Shown piece after piece: positions 42,798 through 51,620 of a DNA stretch of 64,000 nt. A program made the position numbers and the translations under genes. The notes under the pieces are model-generated. The model was not told where the DNA came from, searched no databases, and was given only the letters and a program-made list of their open reading frames with translations. Source of the stretch: Streptomyces antibioticus (GTDB lineage: Bacteria; Actinomycetota; Actinomycetes; Streptomycetales; Streptomycetaceae); the NCBI RefSeq assembly GCF_002019855.1, contig NZ_CM007717.1, positions 1 to 64,000 on the forward strand. Direction: 5' to 3'. The stretch's first letter is position 1. The number at the start of each line of letters is the position of its first letter.

Positions 42798-43649
42798 ATG
42801 TTCGCGTGCAGCGGGGAGACGACGGCAATCCGAGTCGAGGGCGTCCGGGCGACCAAGGACGACATGGACCTGGCTCTCGACATCTTCTTGGCCCAGCGAG
42901 CGCGGCTGTTCCGCACTGCGTATCAGATCCTCGACGACGCCTCAAGAGCAGAAGACGTGGTCCAGGATGTGTGGGTGCGCTGGCAGCGCACCGACCGTGC
43001 ACGGGTCGAGAACCCGGCAGCGTTCCTGACGACCGTCACGTCGCGGCTGGCGATCAACGTCATCCAGTCAGCGCGGCACCGCCACGAGGTCGCGAGCGAG
43101 TCTCACTTGAGAAATGTCACGGATCCGACCATCCAGGACCCCGTGCTGCGGGCCGAGCAAACGGTGGCGATCGAAGAGGCTTTGGCACGGCTCATGGCGA
43201 GGCTTACGCCAGATGGACTGGCCGCCTACGTCCTCCGTAAGGGCTTCGACTATGCCTATACCGATCTTGCGAGACTGCTTGACACCAGCGTCCCAAATGC
43301 ACGGCAGTTGGTCCGGCGGGCCCAGGCCCGCCTCGATGCTGACGGCGGGAAACCGGTTCCCACTGAGTCGCATCGTCACCTGGTGGCGGCATTCAGAACT
43401 GCCGCGAACACCGGTGATTTGACGGGCCTCACACAGATACTTGCCCCTGAGAACCAGGGATCGCGCTTGCGGTCGTCAACTGCTGGATCGCGACATCAGG
43501 TTCACAACTCGATCCCCCAGGCTGTGGGACGCACTCCGCGCAATGCCGGAGTCGGTCCACCGGGTCGTCGTTCGGCCCGTGTAGCGATGCGGCAGCCTCT
43601 GCCTAGTCGTGAGTGCGAGTGGCATGAAGGAGACGCCTGCTTCGCGTGA
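42798..43649 (+). CDS. ECF41-like sigma factor with degraded C-terminal domain
   Basis: Protein of 283 aa from ATG 42798 (AAGGAG upstream). Sigma-2 (RLFRTAYQILDDASRAEDVV, AAFLTTVTSRLAINVIQSAR) and sigma-4 (LAAYVLRKGFDYAYTDLARL, PNARQLVRRAQARL) are intact. After HLVAAFRTAANTGDLTGLTQ the protein loses similarity to the SnoaL-like ECF41 regulatory domain and runs into Arg/Pro-rich sequence. The WLPEP, DGGGR and NPDKL motifs are absent. In other ECF41 proteins the domain both activates and restrains the sigma factor, so this one may be dead, unregulated or a competitor of the full-length protein. Confidence 0.75.
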   Translation: MFACSGETTAIRVEGVRATKDDMDLALDIFLAQRARLFRTAYQILDDASRAEDVVQDVWVRWQRTDRARVENPAAFLTTVTSRLAINVIQSARHRHEVASESHLRNVTDPTIQDPVLRAEQTVAIEEALARLMARLTPDGLAAYVLRKGFDYAYTDLARLLDTSVPNARQLVRRAQARLDADGGKPVPTESHRHLVAAFRTAANTGDLTGLTQILAPENQGSRLRSSTAGSRHQVHNSIPQAVGRTPRNAGVGPPGRRSARVAMRQPLPSRECEWHEGDACFA

Positions 43650-43883
43650 GTGCGTGGTGGCCAAGGTCGCGCAGCAGGCGGGTCCCCAGCCTCTGGTCTG
43701 GCCAGTCGTCCGTACGAGGAGGGCGGCCTCACCAACTGAGTGGTCCGGCATCATGCCTGGGCGACGGCAGGCAGGTTGCCCGCCGTCGCCCGTGGCCTTG
43801 GGTGACTTCCCTGAAGAGCGCCTGAAGTTCGTACGCCGCCGATCCCGGCTCCAGGGCCGGCACCGCCGCAACCGAATGGTCCT

Positions 43884-44750
43884 TTACCGCCAGCGGATCC
43901 GTCGGGACGTGACCGCGCCCGCGTCCGCCGCCGGTTGCGGAGCCGACCGCGACAGGGTCACCACGCCCCAGCCCGCGACCGACGCTCCCGCCAGCGCGAG
44001 CAGGACTCCCGCCGCTCCGCCCTGGAGGCGCTCGCCGAGCAGTGACAGACCGATCGCGGCGGCGGCCAGCGGGTTGGCCAGCGTCACAACCGCCAACGGA
44101 GCACCTAGGCCTCCCTGATATGCGGTCTGCGACAGCAGCAGCCCGCCCGCCGCGAAGACCGCGACCAGCAGCGCCACCACGATCACCTGGGCACTCAGCA
44201 GCGGGCCCGTACGGTCCGTTGCGGCCACCGTCACGGTCTGGGTGAGGGCGGAGGCGACACCCGAGGCGAACCCGGAGGCCGTCGCGTGCCGGAGCCCCGG
44301 CCGCGCGCCGCGCGACAGGGCGCCGATGACCACGGCCGTCGTCCCGGCGACGGCCACCGCCTGAGGCAGGCTGAGCACGTCGTCGGGGGCGGGCCCGGAC
44401 GCCGTGACGAGCAGCGCCGCGAGGCCGATGAAGGTGAGCGCCGTACCGCGCCACTCGACGGGGCTGACCCTGCGGCCGGCGACCCGTGCGCCGAGCGGGA
44501 CGGCCGCGACCAGGGTGAGCGCGCCGAGAGGCTGCACCAGCGTGAGCGTTCCGTACTTGAGTGCGGCGACGTGCAGCAGCGCGGCCGAGGCGTTCAGCAC
44601 CACCGACCACCACCAGGCGCCGTAGGCCAGCAGGCGCAGCGTGCCCGCGCCGGACGAGCGGGCGGCGAGCCGCTCCTGGGCGACGGCCGCGGCAGCGTAC
44701 GCGACGGCGGAGAACAGCGACAGGACGATGGCGACAAGGGTCGGGTTCAT
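43884..44750 (-). CDS. EamA/DMT family membrane transporter
   Basis: Protein of 288 aa with about ten membrane helices. The repeats of the drug/metabolite transporter fold show in LVAIVLSLFSAVAYAAAAVA and TLVQPLGALTLVAAVPLGAR in the first half, and PLAVVTLANPLAAAAIGLSL in the second. ATG 44750 overlaps the stop of the PAP2 gene (ATGA), so the two are translationally coupled and probably share the ECF41-type promoter at 45825. The transported substrate is unknown. Confidence 0.82.
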   Translation of the reverse strand: MNPTLVAIVLSLFSAVAYAAAAVAQERLAARSSGAGTLRLLAYGAWWWSVVLNASAALLHVAALKYGTLTLVQPLGALTLVAAVPLGARVAGRRVSPVEWRGTALTFIGLAALLVTASGPAPDDVLSLPQAVAVAGTTAVVIGALSRGARPGLRHATASGFASGVASALTQTVTVAATDRTGPLLSAQVIVVALLVAVFAAGGLLLSQTAYQGGLGAPLAVVTLANPLAAAAIGLSLLGERLQGGAAGVLLALAGASVAGWGVVTLSRSAPQPAADAGAVTSRRIRWR

Positions 44751-45712
44751 CGCCCCGCCCCGACGAGTTCCGGCCGGTCCTGCGCGGGGACGCGGGCGCG
44801 GCCGTGCTCCTGGTCCCGGAGCGCGCTCGTCGCCGTACGGCGCGGCGCTCGTACCACGGCGAGCGCGATCCCCAGCAGCCCGGCGGCGACGACCGAGTCC
44901 AGCCAGTAGTGGTTCGCGGTACCCACGATCACCGTCAGGGTCAAAAGCGGATGCAGCAGCCACAGCCGGCGCCAGCGCGACCGGGTCGCGGCGATCAGCC
45001 CGATCGCGACCATCAGCGCCCAGCCGAAGTGCAGCGAGGGCATGGCGGCGAACTGGTTCGCCATCGCGTCCGTCGCAGGGTGCGCCCCATAGACCGAGGG
45101 CCCGTACACCTGGCCGGTGTCGAGCAGGCCGGACTCCGCGAGCAGCCGCGGCGGCGCGAGCGGGAAGATGAGGTGGCCGGCCAGGGCAGCGGCGGTGACC
45201 AGGGCGAGGACGCGGCGCGCCCACATGTAGTGCACGGGGCGGCGCAGATAGAGCCAGATCAGGAAGGCCGCGGTGGCCGGGAAGTGCACGGTCGCGTAGT
45301 AGGTGTTCGCGAGGCGCACCAGGGTGTCGCTGTGCAGCAGGGCGGTCTGTACGGCGCTCTCGCCCGGCAGGCGCAGGGTGCGCTCGGCGCCCCAGACGCG
45401 GTGCGCGTTGGCGAACGCCTCGACGGTGTGGCCGGTGGCCAACTGGCGGCCGACCTTGTAGACGAGGAGCAGGCCGACGACGAGCAGCAGCTCGCGCACG
45501 AGCGGCGGACGCGCCGCGGTGTCCCGGAGGTCCGGCCTCCCAGCCAGGTACGCGCGGGCGGGCGCCCACGCGACTGCGCGCGACGGCCTGGACACGGCTG
45601 GAGCGGCGTCGGCCGACTCCGGTTCCGGCGCCGACTCGGACGCGGATGCGGACGTGGATGACGCGGATGCGGATGCGGATGCGGAATCTGCAGGCTCGGT
45701 TCGGGAATCCAT
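44747..45712 (-). CDS. PAP2-superfamily membrane phosphatase
   Basis: Protein of 321 aa with a Ser/Ala/Asp/Glu-rich N-terminal 45 residues and then six or seven membrane helices. PAP2-type catalytic motifs are seen as AAMPSLHFGWAL near 207 and GTANHYWLDSVVAAGLL near 251. Members dephosphorylate lipid phosphates or transfer head groups such as phosphoinositol. Start ATG 45712 is taken; an upstream ATG at 45811 is possible and lies directly after the ECF41-type promoter. It overlaps the EamA gene by 4 bases. Confidence 0.82.
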   Translation of the reverse strand: MDSRTEPADSASASASASSTSASASESAPEPESADAAPAVSRPSRAVAWAPARAYLAGRPDLRDTAARPPLVRELLLVVGLLLVYKVGRQLATGHTVEAFANAHRVWGAERTLRLPGESAVQTALLHSDTLVRLANTYYATVHFPATAAFLIWLYLRRPVHYMWARRVLALVTAAALAGHLIFPLAPPRLLAESGLLDTGQVYGPSVYGAHPATDAMANQFAAMPSLHFGWALMVAIGLIAATRSRWRRLWLLHPLLTLTVIVGTANHYWLDSVVAAGLLGIALAVVRAPRRTATSALRDQEHGRARVPAQDRPELVGAGR

Positions 45713-45824
45713 CCCCGGCCCCCTTGCTGACGATCGTGCGTGGGGTGGTGCGCGGTGAGCCCACGACAGGATTCGCTCGATGGCAGGTGGGCGGGAGTGG
45801 ATCCTGTCCAAGGCTCATCGATAC

Positions 45825-45851
45825 GACATGTGCGCCGACGCAAGTGTGACA
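45825..45851 (-). promoter_or_regulatory. ECF41-type promoter, PAP2-EamA operon
   Basis: Minus strand TGTCACA (45851-45845), 16 bases, then TGTC (45828-45825). The expected transcript start is near 45817, just upstream of the PAP2 gene. Confidence 0.65.
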
Positions 45852-45989
45852 CTGGCAAAACCACACTGTCCCTCGGCCAATCGCCGCATCACTACGATGC
45901 GCTTCTGCGGATTCCATGCACAGAGGCCGGTCTGTCCAGGGGATACCGCCGGGACATCGACTCACGTGTCCCGGCGGAGGCTGCGACCG

Positions 45990-47195
45990 TCAGCCGTTGG
46001 AGAAGCGTCCGGCCTGGGCGAGTATCTGCTCAGGGTCGTCGACAGGCGGGTAGATCCAGAGCGCGTTGATGTTCTGCTTGAGCGCCTTGGCTTCTTCCCC
46101 CGTCATTGCGATCTTGCGGTCGCGGCCTTCGGTGAACACGGCGCCTGCGGGGCCGAGATCCAGACAGGTGGTATAGGGGTCGGGGGTGAACTGCAACGGA
46201 ATGTTGCCCAAGAGGTCGGCTGTCACGTTGTGGCCGGCGAACTTGCCCATCGGCAGGGCATGCTGGCATGACTGCATCGTCGAGTAGCCGTCTTCCGCGG
46301 GGGCCAGGGCGGTGTCGCCGGCTGCGTAGACGTCCGGTACTCCCCTGACTCGAAGGTGAGCGTCCACCTGCAGTCGTCCGAGCCGGTCATGCTCGCCGGG
46401 TATCTGAGCGGTGAGCGGGCTTGCGGCGATACCAGCCGTCCATACGATGGTTGCGGCAGGGATCGTCTCGCCGTCCGAGAGGGTGAGGCTCGCGGACGTG
46501 GCCGATGCCACGGTGCGTCCCAGACGTCGTTCGATGTTCAGCCCACCGATCGCCTCGTCGATGACAGGGCGGGGATTCTCACCGAGTTCCGGGCCGACGA
46601 CGTCCGCACGGTCGACCAGGAGGACGCGGACCTCGTCCCGTGAACCGTTGGGGGCGGCGATGGCGTGAAGCCGCTCGCCCAGTGCGGTGGCGATTTCCAG
46701 GCCGGTGAAGCCGGCGCCAACGACAACTGCGGTGTAGCGGCCCGGCGAGTAAGGCTGTTCTGGAAGTCTGCGGAGGTGGTTGCCGAGGGCGGCCGCAGCG
46801 GGAAGGGTGTCGACATCGAAGAGGTTGTCCGAGCCGGGGAAGTCGGGCCGTACGAGCTGGCTGCCGGTGGCGAGTACCAGCTTGTCGTATGTCAGGCTCA
46901 GCTCTTCACCCGTGCGCCCCACGGCGCGGACGGTGTGCGTGTCAGTGTCGATTCCGGTGACCGTCGCCGTGATGCGGCGGACGCCGATGGGGCCCAGTAC
47001 GCGGTCGAGGGCTACCCGCATGCTTTCGGGTGCCTCCTCATAGAGGCGGGGGCGAATGACGAGGTCGTCACCACCGCTGACCAGTGTCACTCGCACATCT
47101 CTGCCGGCACTGCCTGCCTCGCGTGCGGCGCGCACGGCGCCTGCCGCGCTCCATACGCCGGCGAAGCCGCCGCCAATGATCAGGACGTCCTTCAT
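45990..47195 (-). CDS. Type II NADH dehydrogenase-like FAD oxidoreductase
   Basis: Protein of 401 aa. FAD-binding VLIIGGGFAGVWSAAGAV is at the start, the second nucleotide-binding fold is AVVVGAGFTGLEIATALG near 163, and the FAD-closing motif VYAAGDTALAP is near 290. Such enzymes oxidise NAD(P)H and reduce quinones or other acceptors. ATG 47195 follows GGAGAACTTC. It is divergent from an Rrf2 regulator, with a palindromic operator between them, so it is probably controlled by that regulator. Confidence 0.85.
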   Translation of the reverse strand: MKDVLIIGGGFAGVWSAAGAVRAAREAGSAGRDVRVTLVSGGDDLVIRPRLYEEAPESMRVALDRVLGPIGVRRITATVTGIDTDTHTVRAVGRTGEELSLTYDKLVLATGSQLVRPDFPGSDNLFDVDTLPAAAALGNHLRRLPEQPYSPGRYTAVVVGAGFTGLEIATALGERLHAIAAPNGSRDEVRVLLVDRADVVGPELGENPRPVIDEAIGGLNIERRLGRTVASATSASLTLSDGETIPAATIVWTAGIAASPLTAQIPGEHDRLGRLQVDAHLRVRGVPDVYAAGDTALAPAEDGYSTMQSCQHALPMGKFAGHNVTADLLGNIPLQFTPDPYTTCLDLGPAGAVFTEGRDRKIAMTGEEAKALKQNINALWIYPPVDDPEQILAQAGRFSNG

Positions 47196-47287
47196 GAAGT
47201 TCTCCGCTTTCGGTGATGCGTCGAGTCGTGTGACCTGGGCCGACGGGCTGTTGGGCCATTCGACCGACCCCAGCAATCATGGATACT

Positions 47288-47304
47288 AAATATCCTGGAT
47301 ATTT
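47288..47304. promoter_or_regulatory. Palindromic operator between NADH dehydrogenase-like and Rrf2 genes
   Basis: AAATATCC-T-GGATATTT is a perfect 8-bp inverted repeat, very AT-rich for this genome. It lies in the promoter region of the leftward oxidoreductase and is the expected kind of site for a dimeric Rrf2 protein. Confidence 0.7.
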
Positions 47305-47373
47305 GATGTCAAGATCTTTTCCGGCAGGCGAGGGGTTGCCTGCGCTCAGGTGATCGGTACCGCCCTCAGTCCT

Positions 47374-47388
47374 GGACATGTAATGTCC
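47374..47388. promoter_or_regulatory. Second palindrome, Rrf2 gene promoter
   Basis: GGACAT-GTA-ATGTCC ends 5 bases before the Rrf2 start codon. Binding here would block its own transcription or translation. The sequence differs from the 47288 palindrome, though both share a dyad with AT core. Confidence 0.6.
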
Positions 47389-47393
47389 GTAAT

Positions 47394-47861
47394 ATGCGAA
47401 TGGCTAAGGGTGTCGAGTGGGCACTGCACACACTGTTGAACCTGGACATGGTCGGCGGCGGCCCTGTGGGCAGCGGTCAGCTCGCCGAGGCTCACGGCCT
47501 CTCCCCCTCATACCTCAACAAGCAGTTGCAGCAGCTTGCCCGTGCCGAGCTTGTGGTCTCTGTGCCCGGACCCCGTGGCGGCTTCAGTCTGGCCAAGCCA
47601 CTGGAAACCATCACCCTTCTCGATGTCGTGGTGGCCATCGAAGGAGCAGCGGAACTCTTTCAGTGCACCGAGATCCGCTGCAGCGGAAAGATCGGCGAGC
47701 TGTCGCCACCCCCGAAGGGCGCATGCGCTGTCAGCGCGGCCATGCGCCGCGCGGAGCAGTCTTGGCACGATGCCCTCGCCGCGCAGAGCCTCGCTGATAT
47801 CAAGGCGGATCTGGATCGTTCTCCGCTCGTCCGGCAGATCGTGCGGTCAGCCCTGACCTGA
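47394..47861 (+). CDS. Rrf2 family regulator
   Basis: Protein of 155 aa with the Rrf2 winged helix (GQLAEAHGLSPSYLNKQLQQ near 26-45, VSVPGPRGGFSLAKP near 54). Three cysteines lie in FQCTEIRCSGKIG...KGACAV (near 98-121), the spacing seen in Fe-S binding members such as NsrR/RsrR. It probably senses redox state or nitric oxide through a cluster and represses the divergent oxidoreductase gene and itself. No ribosome site precedes ATG 47394, so the message may be leaderless. Confidence 0.85.
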   Translation: MRMAKGVEWALHTLLNLDMVGGGPVGSGQLAEAHGLSPSYLNKQLQQLARAELVVSVPGPRGGFSLAKPLETITLLDVVVAIEGAAELFQCTEIRCSGKIGELSPPPKGACAVSAAMRRAEQSWHDALAAQSLADIKADLDRSPLVRQIVRSALT

Positions 47862-47975
47862 GCGGAACCGCATCGTGCAGGCTCTTCGTGCACCACCGGC
47901 GCCGGCGCACGTCACGACGAGCCGGGACGGCATCTGGGCCTCGATCTCATAGCGGCCCGCTGGTCGGACCGTGTC

Positions 47976-48707
47976 CTAGTCGTTGGGCTGCATCCAGTGA
48001 CCTTCCAGGGCTGCGGCGACCTCGCCGGGCCTTTGCAGGACGGTCCAGTGGTTGCAGTCCAGCTTGACGACCTGCGACGCCCGCAACGCCGGCCCAAGCT
48101 TTTCGCCGAACTCGATCGGGACGGCTGGATCCAAGACTCCCCAGAACACGAGGGCCGGGGCAGTCACATGTGCCAGTCCTGGCTCCCACTCCTTGCCCAC
48201 AGTCAGCGCTGAGCGGTAGAGCTTCAGGATACTGTCCTTCATCGGGCCGTCTATGTGGCTGACCATCTCTTCGGCCGATTCAATGGGCACATCGAAGCCC
48301 GCCACCAGGTCCTGTGCGAGGGACATGGGCTCCAACTCGTCCATGTACCGGTCACCTTCGACGGGATCCTGCCAGATCTGGGCCAAAGGATGCCAAATGT
48401 ACTGGTCGCTGACCGGGCCGTTACCGCCTGCCCACGTACTGACGAGGTCTGGCCGCAGGGAGGCTACTCGCGCAGTGAGAATGCAGCCCCAGTCGTGCCC
48501 CACCAGGTCCACGGGCCCGCCCACCTCCTCCAGTCGTTCGATGAGCCAGGTGACGTACTCCTCTTTCGAACACTCGAAGCCGGGAGGAAGCGGTGCGCCG
48601 AAGCCGGGAAGGTCCCACGCCTCGACGTCCGTGCGGGTCAGATGGTGGCGTACACCATCCCAGACGCGGTGTGTGTCGGGAACGCCATATATCAAGATTG
48701 CTGGCAC
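47976..48707 (-). CDS. Alpha/beta hydrolase of the dehalogenase/epoxide hydrolase type
   Basis: Protein of 243 aa. The nucleophile is Asp in VDLVGHDWGCI near 81, as in haloalkane dehalogenases and epoxide hydrolases; a late LDCNHWTVLQRP supplies the probable catalytic His. GTG 48707 is chosen because AAGGA precedes it. It is divergent from the SDR gene at 49015 across 300 bases. No ECF41-type promoter faces this gene. Confidence 0.8.
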   Translation of the reverse strand: MPAILIYGVPDTHRVWDGVRHHLTRTDVEAWDLPGFGAPLPPGFECSKEEYVTWLIERLEEVGGPVDLVGHDWGCILTARVASLRPDLVSTWAGGNGPVSDQYIWHPLAQIWQDPVEGDRYMDELEPMSLAQDLVAGFDVPIESAEEMVSHIDGPMKDSILKLYRSALTVGKEWEPGLAHVTAPALVFWGVLDPAVPIEFGEKLGPALRASQVVKLDCNHWTVLQRPGEVAAALEGHWMQPND

Positions 48708-48852
48708 AGCTCGAATCCTTCGTGTGAAGCCTGTGTCACAGAGCAACCGCTACTGACCAGTACCTGACCGCCTCACCGCCGCCTGTGCCGGACTGCACAT
48801 CCTGGACCTGGTACGGAAGATGCAACACGGAAATAGTGTTGAGGGCAAACCT

Positions 48853-48878
48853 TGTCACATACTAGACGGAGGCGAGTC
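48853..48878 (+). promoter_or_regulatory. ECF41-like promoter, weaker match, SDR gene
   Basis: TGTCACA at 48853-48859, then 15 bases (not 16) and AGTC at 48875-48878. It points towards the SDR gene at 49015 with a leader of about 130 bases. It is the weakest of the set. Confidence 0.4.
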
Positions 48879-49014
48879 GGTATCAGTGTCATCGGGGTGT
48901 ACCTCACGCACCTCTGGCCAGGTTCTGTCCATCCAGGGTTCAGGAAGACATGGATCAGACCGCTCGGAGGGCGGACTCTTGATCTGTTGTATCCGACCCA
49001 CCGGGAGCTTTGAG

Positions 49015-49959
49015 ATGAAGAAGTTGTCTGCCGTGTCCGTGCCTGATCTGCACGGCAAGATCGCAGTGGTGACCGGCGCGAGCGACGGCATCGGACTCAG
49101 GCTGGCCGAACGGCTCGCCCTGGCCGGTGCAGAGGTTGTACTGCCCATGCGCAGTGCGACCAAGGGAGCCGCTGCTTTGGATCGGATCAGGGCTGCTGCT
49201 CCAGAAGCAAGAGTGTCCTCCCGGGTCCTCGACTTGTCGTCCTTGAGCTCCGTTGCAGCCCTTGCCGACACACTGCTGGCAGAGGGCAGGCCGATCAACC
49301 TCATGGTCAACAACGCTGGTGTGATGGCACCGGCCACTCGGCACGAATCTGTGGACGGATTCGAGCTGCAGTTCGCCACCAATCATCTGGGCCATATGGC
49401 ACTCACTGGGCGCCTGATGCCCCTGCTGCGCGCAGGCAAGGCGCGTGTGACGACCGTGACAAGCAGCGCCGCACGCACCAGCAAGATCAATTGGGGTGAT
49501 CTGGAGAGCGTCAAGAACTACTCACCGGTGCGCTCGTACGGGGCATCGAAGCTGGCCAATCTCCTCTTCGCCCTCGAACTGGATCGCCGTAGTCGAGTTG
49601 CTGCGTGGGGAGTCGTCAGCAATGCCGCTCACCCCGGCACCACGCTGACCAACCTCTACGCGTCCGGCCCCAACCTCGGCCGCGCCAAGCCTGCCCCCCA
49701 CGAAGCGATCATGAAGCGTCTTGCGAAGTGGGGCATGTTCGTTCATTCCGCTGAGGCCGGCATGCTTCCGCCGTTGTTCGCGCTGACGAGCCCGCAGGCC
49801 AGAGGGGGAGTTCTCTACGGCCCTGACGGTTTCGGCCAGTTCACGGGCAGTCCTACTCAGCTTGCTCTCTACAAGTCTGCGCGCAGTGCGGCTGATGCTG
49901 AGCGATTGTGGCAGGTGTCTGAGCGTCTGACGGGCGTCTCATTCGAGGCCGCCGTGTGA
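49015..49959 (+). CDS. Short-chain dehydrogenase/reductase
   Basis: Protein of 314 aa. The Rossmann motif is [16 protein letters not shown] near 17-32, NNAGVMAP is near 98, and the active site has Ser in TVTSSAAR and Tyr/Lys in [12 protein letters not shown] near 180. The length and long C-terminus resemble retinol-dehydrogenase-like SDRs. ATG 49015 follows GGGAGCTTTGAG. It probably forms an operon with the XRE gene 50 bases downstream. Confidence 0.85.
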   Translation: MKKLSAVSVPDLHGKIAVVTGASDGIGLRLAERLALAGAEVVLPMRSATKGAAALDRIRAAAPEARVSSRVLDLSSLSSVAALADTLLAEGRPINLMVNNAGVMAPATRHESVDGFELQFATNHLGHMALTGRLMPLLRAGKARVTTVTSSAARTSKINWGDLESVKNYSPVRSYGASKLANLLFALELDRRSRVAAWGVVSNAAHPGTTLTNLYASGPNLGRAKPAPHEAIMKRLAKWGMFVHSAEAGMLPPLFALTSPQARGGVLYGPDGFGQFTGSPTQLALYKSARSAADAERLWQVSERLTGVSFEAAV

Positions 49960-50009
49960 AGGCCAGAGGTCTCATGACCATCCATTTGACGAGGAGAGCA
50001 GGCAACTAG

Positions 50010-50837
50010 ATGGACAGAGCCGGATTGGCAGCCTTCCTGCGCACCCGGCGTGAGGCTCTTCAGCCGGAGGACGTAGGGCTCCCCCGCGGTCGGCGTCGGC
50101 GTACCGGTGGCCTACGTCGGGAGGAGGTGGCGGCACTGGCCGATATGTCAGCTGACTACTACAGCAGGATCGAGCAACCGCGCGGCCCGAACCCTTCAGA
50201 GCAGATGTTGGCAAGCATCGCCCGCGGCCTGCATCTGTCCTTGGAGCAGCGTGACCATCTGTTTCAACTTGCCGGCTACGCCGCTCCCAGAAGGGTGCGT
50301 CGCAGTGATCACATCAACCCGGGCCTCATGCGGATCCTCGACCGGCTGGAGGACACTCCTGCTCAAGTGGTCAATCAGGTGGGCGAGACGCTGAGGCAAA
50401 CGCCTTTGGCGGTTGCCCTGCTGGGCGAGGAGACCGCTTTGACGGGGCGGGCCAAGAGTGCGCACTATCGGTGGTTCACCGATCCCGCCTCTCGCACCCT
50501 CTATCCCGAGAGTGATCACGCCAGGCAGAGTCAGTTGCTGGTGGCCGATCTCTGGGGTGCGTATGCGCGAGACGGCAAGGACTCCCTGGTCGCCGATCTC
50601 GTGGAGGCACTACGGGCGGAAAGCGCAGATTTTTCCCTGCGTTGGAATGAGCACCCCGTTCTTGGACCGTACTGCGGGCCCAAACGGTTCCTGCATCCGA
50701 AGGTGGGGCCGCTGGAACTGCACTGCCAGACGCTCGTCGACCCTGACCAGTCTCAGCGTCTGTTGGTGTTCACCGCGGAGCCCGGCACGGAAGATTACGC
50801 GACCCTCGAGCTCCTGTCAGTGGTTGGGCAGACATAA
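50010..50837 (+). CDS. XRE family regulator with MmyB-like ligand domain
   Basis: Protein of 275 aa. The helix-turn-helix is REEVAALADMSADYYSRIEQ near 38-57. The remainder matches the MmyB-like PAS-type domain common in Streptomyces (RWFTDPASRTLYP, HPKVGPLELHCQTLVDPDQS). ATG 50010 is preceded by GACGAGGAGAGC. Genes of this type usually sit next to the SDR they control, as here. Confidence 0.87.
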   Translation: MDRAGLAAFLRTRREALQPEDVGLPRGRRRRTGGLRREEVAALADMSADYYSRIEQPRGPNPSEQMLASIARGLHLSLEQRDHLFQLAGYAAPRRVRRSDHINPGLMRILDRLEDTPAQVVNQVGETLRQTPLAVALLGEETALTGRAKSAHYRWFTDPASRTLYPESDHARQSQLLVADLWGAYARDGKDSLVADLVEALRAESADFSLRWNEHPVLGPYCGPKRFLHPKVGPLELHCQTLVDPDQSQRLLVFTAEPGTEDYATLELLSVVGQT

Positions 50838-50931
50838 GGCGGACATCGTCCTGGGCAGCCACCGGAACCGCGAGGTCACGGCTTTCTGATGCCGAGCGGC
50901 GAAGCGGGTCCGGCGTCGAAGCGCCCCTTCG

Positions 50932-50958
50932 TGTCACGTTTCCATCGGCTCCGCGGTC
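50932..50958 (+). promoter_or_regulatory. ECF41-type promoter, carboxymuconolactone-decarboxylase-like gene
   Basis: TGTCACG (50932-50938), 16 bases, GGTC (50955-50958). The expected start is near 50966, giving a 28-base leader to ATG 50994. CMD-like genes are classic ECF41 targets. Confidence 0.75.
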
Positions 50959-50993
50959 AATAGTGCGTAACCGCATATCGGCTAGGAGCAGAC

Positions 50994-51467
50994 ATGGATT
51001 CGCGTCTCGACTACTTCGGCAACCCCCTCGCGGGCAAGGTGCTGAAGCACATCAACTCGGCGGGCAAGGTGGCCTCGGAGTCCGGGCTGCCGTTCGCCAC
51101 GCAGGAGCTGGTGAAGATCCGTGCCAGCCAGATCAACGGGTGTGGCTTCTGCACGGACATGCACACCAAGGACGCCGCGGCCGGCGGGGAGACCCCGGAT
51201 CGACTCAACCTGGTCGCTGCCTGGCGTGAAGCCACGGTCTTCACCGAGGCTGAGCGTGCGGCTCTGGAGCTCGCTGAGCAGGGCACACGGATCGCCGACG
51301 CCGCAAGTGGCGTCACCGACGAAGCATGGGCGAACGCCGCGAACCACTACGACAACGAGCAGCTCGTCGCGCTCATCTCGCTCATCGCGATCATCAACGC
51401 GTACAACCGCATCAACGTGATCAACCAGCAGCCTGCCGGCAGCTACCAGCCCGGCCAGTTCGGCTGA
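50994..51467 (+). CDS. Carboxymuconolactone decarboxylase/AhpD-like protein
   Basis: Protein of 157 aa. The AhpD-type redox motif is QINGCGFCTDMHTKDA with Cys 50 and Cys 53 and the following His. The helical CMD fold is shown by LVALISLIAIINAYNRINV. Members reduce peroxides or act as gamma-carboxymuconolactone decarboxylases; the CxxC form suggests a peroxidase or thiol role. It is a single gene behind an ECF41-type promoter, the arrangement reported for this sigma group. Confidence 0.88.
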   Translation: MDSRLDYFGNPLAGKVLKHINSAGKVASESGLPFATQELVKIRASQINGCGFCTDMHTKDAAAGGETPDRLNLVAAWREATVFTEAERAALELAEQGTRIADAASGVTDEAWANAANHYDNEQLVALISLIAIINAYNRINVINQQPAGSYQPGQFG

Positions 51468-51620
51468 CGGAAGGCATCTGGCGCATCGGCCAGGCACATA
51501 CGGTCCGTCTCCACGTCCCCGGCCCCTCGGCGTGGAGACGGACTTTCCAGCAGGCGCCATACGCGCCCTCGGCGCGGTCACCCCAAACGCCCCCCAAGCA
51601 GCCCGGCCAGCCCGCCTGGT

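Noticed and set aside
48731..48741. Perfect palindrome CTGTGTCACAG between the hydrolase and SDR genes as an ECF41-type promoter
   Set aside because: It contains TGTCACA on the plus strand, but the base group 16 positions on is CCAG and no GTC lies at a suitable distance on either strand. It may be a degenerate site.
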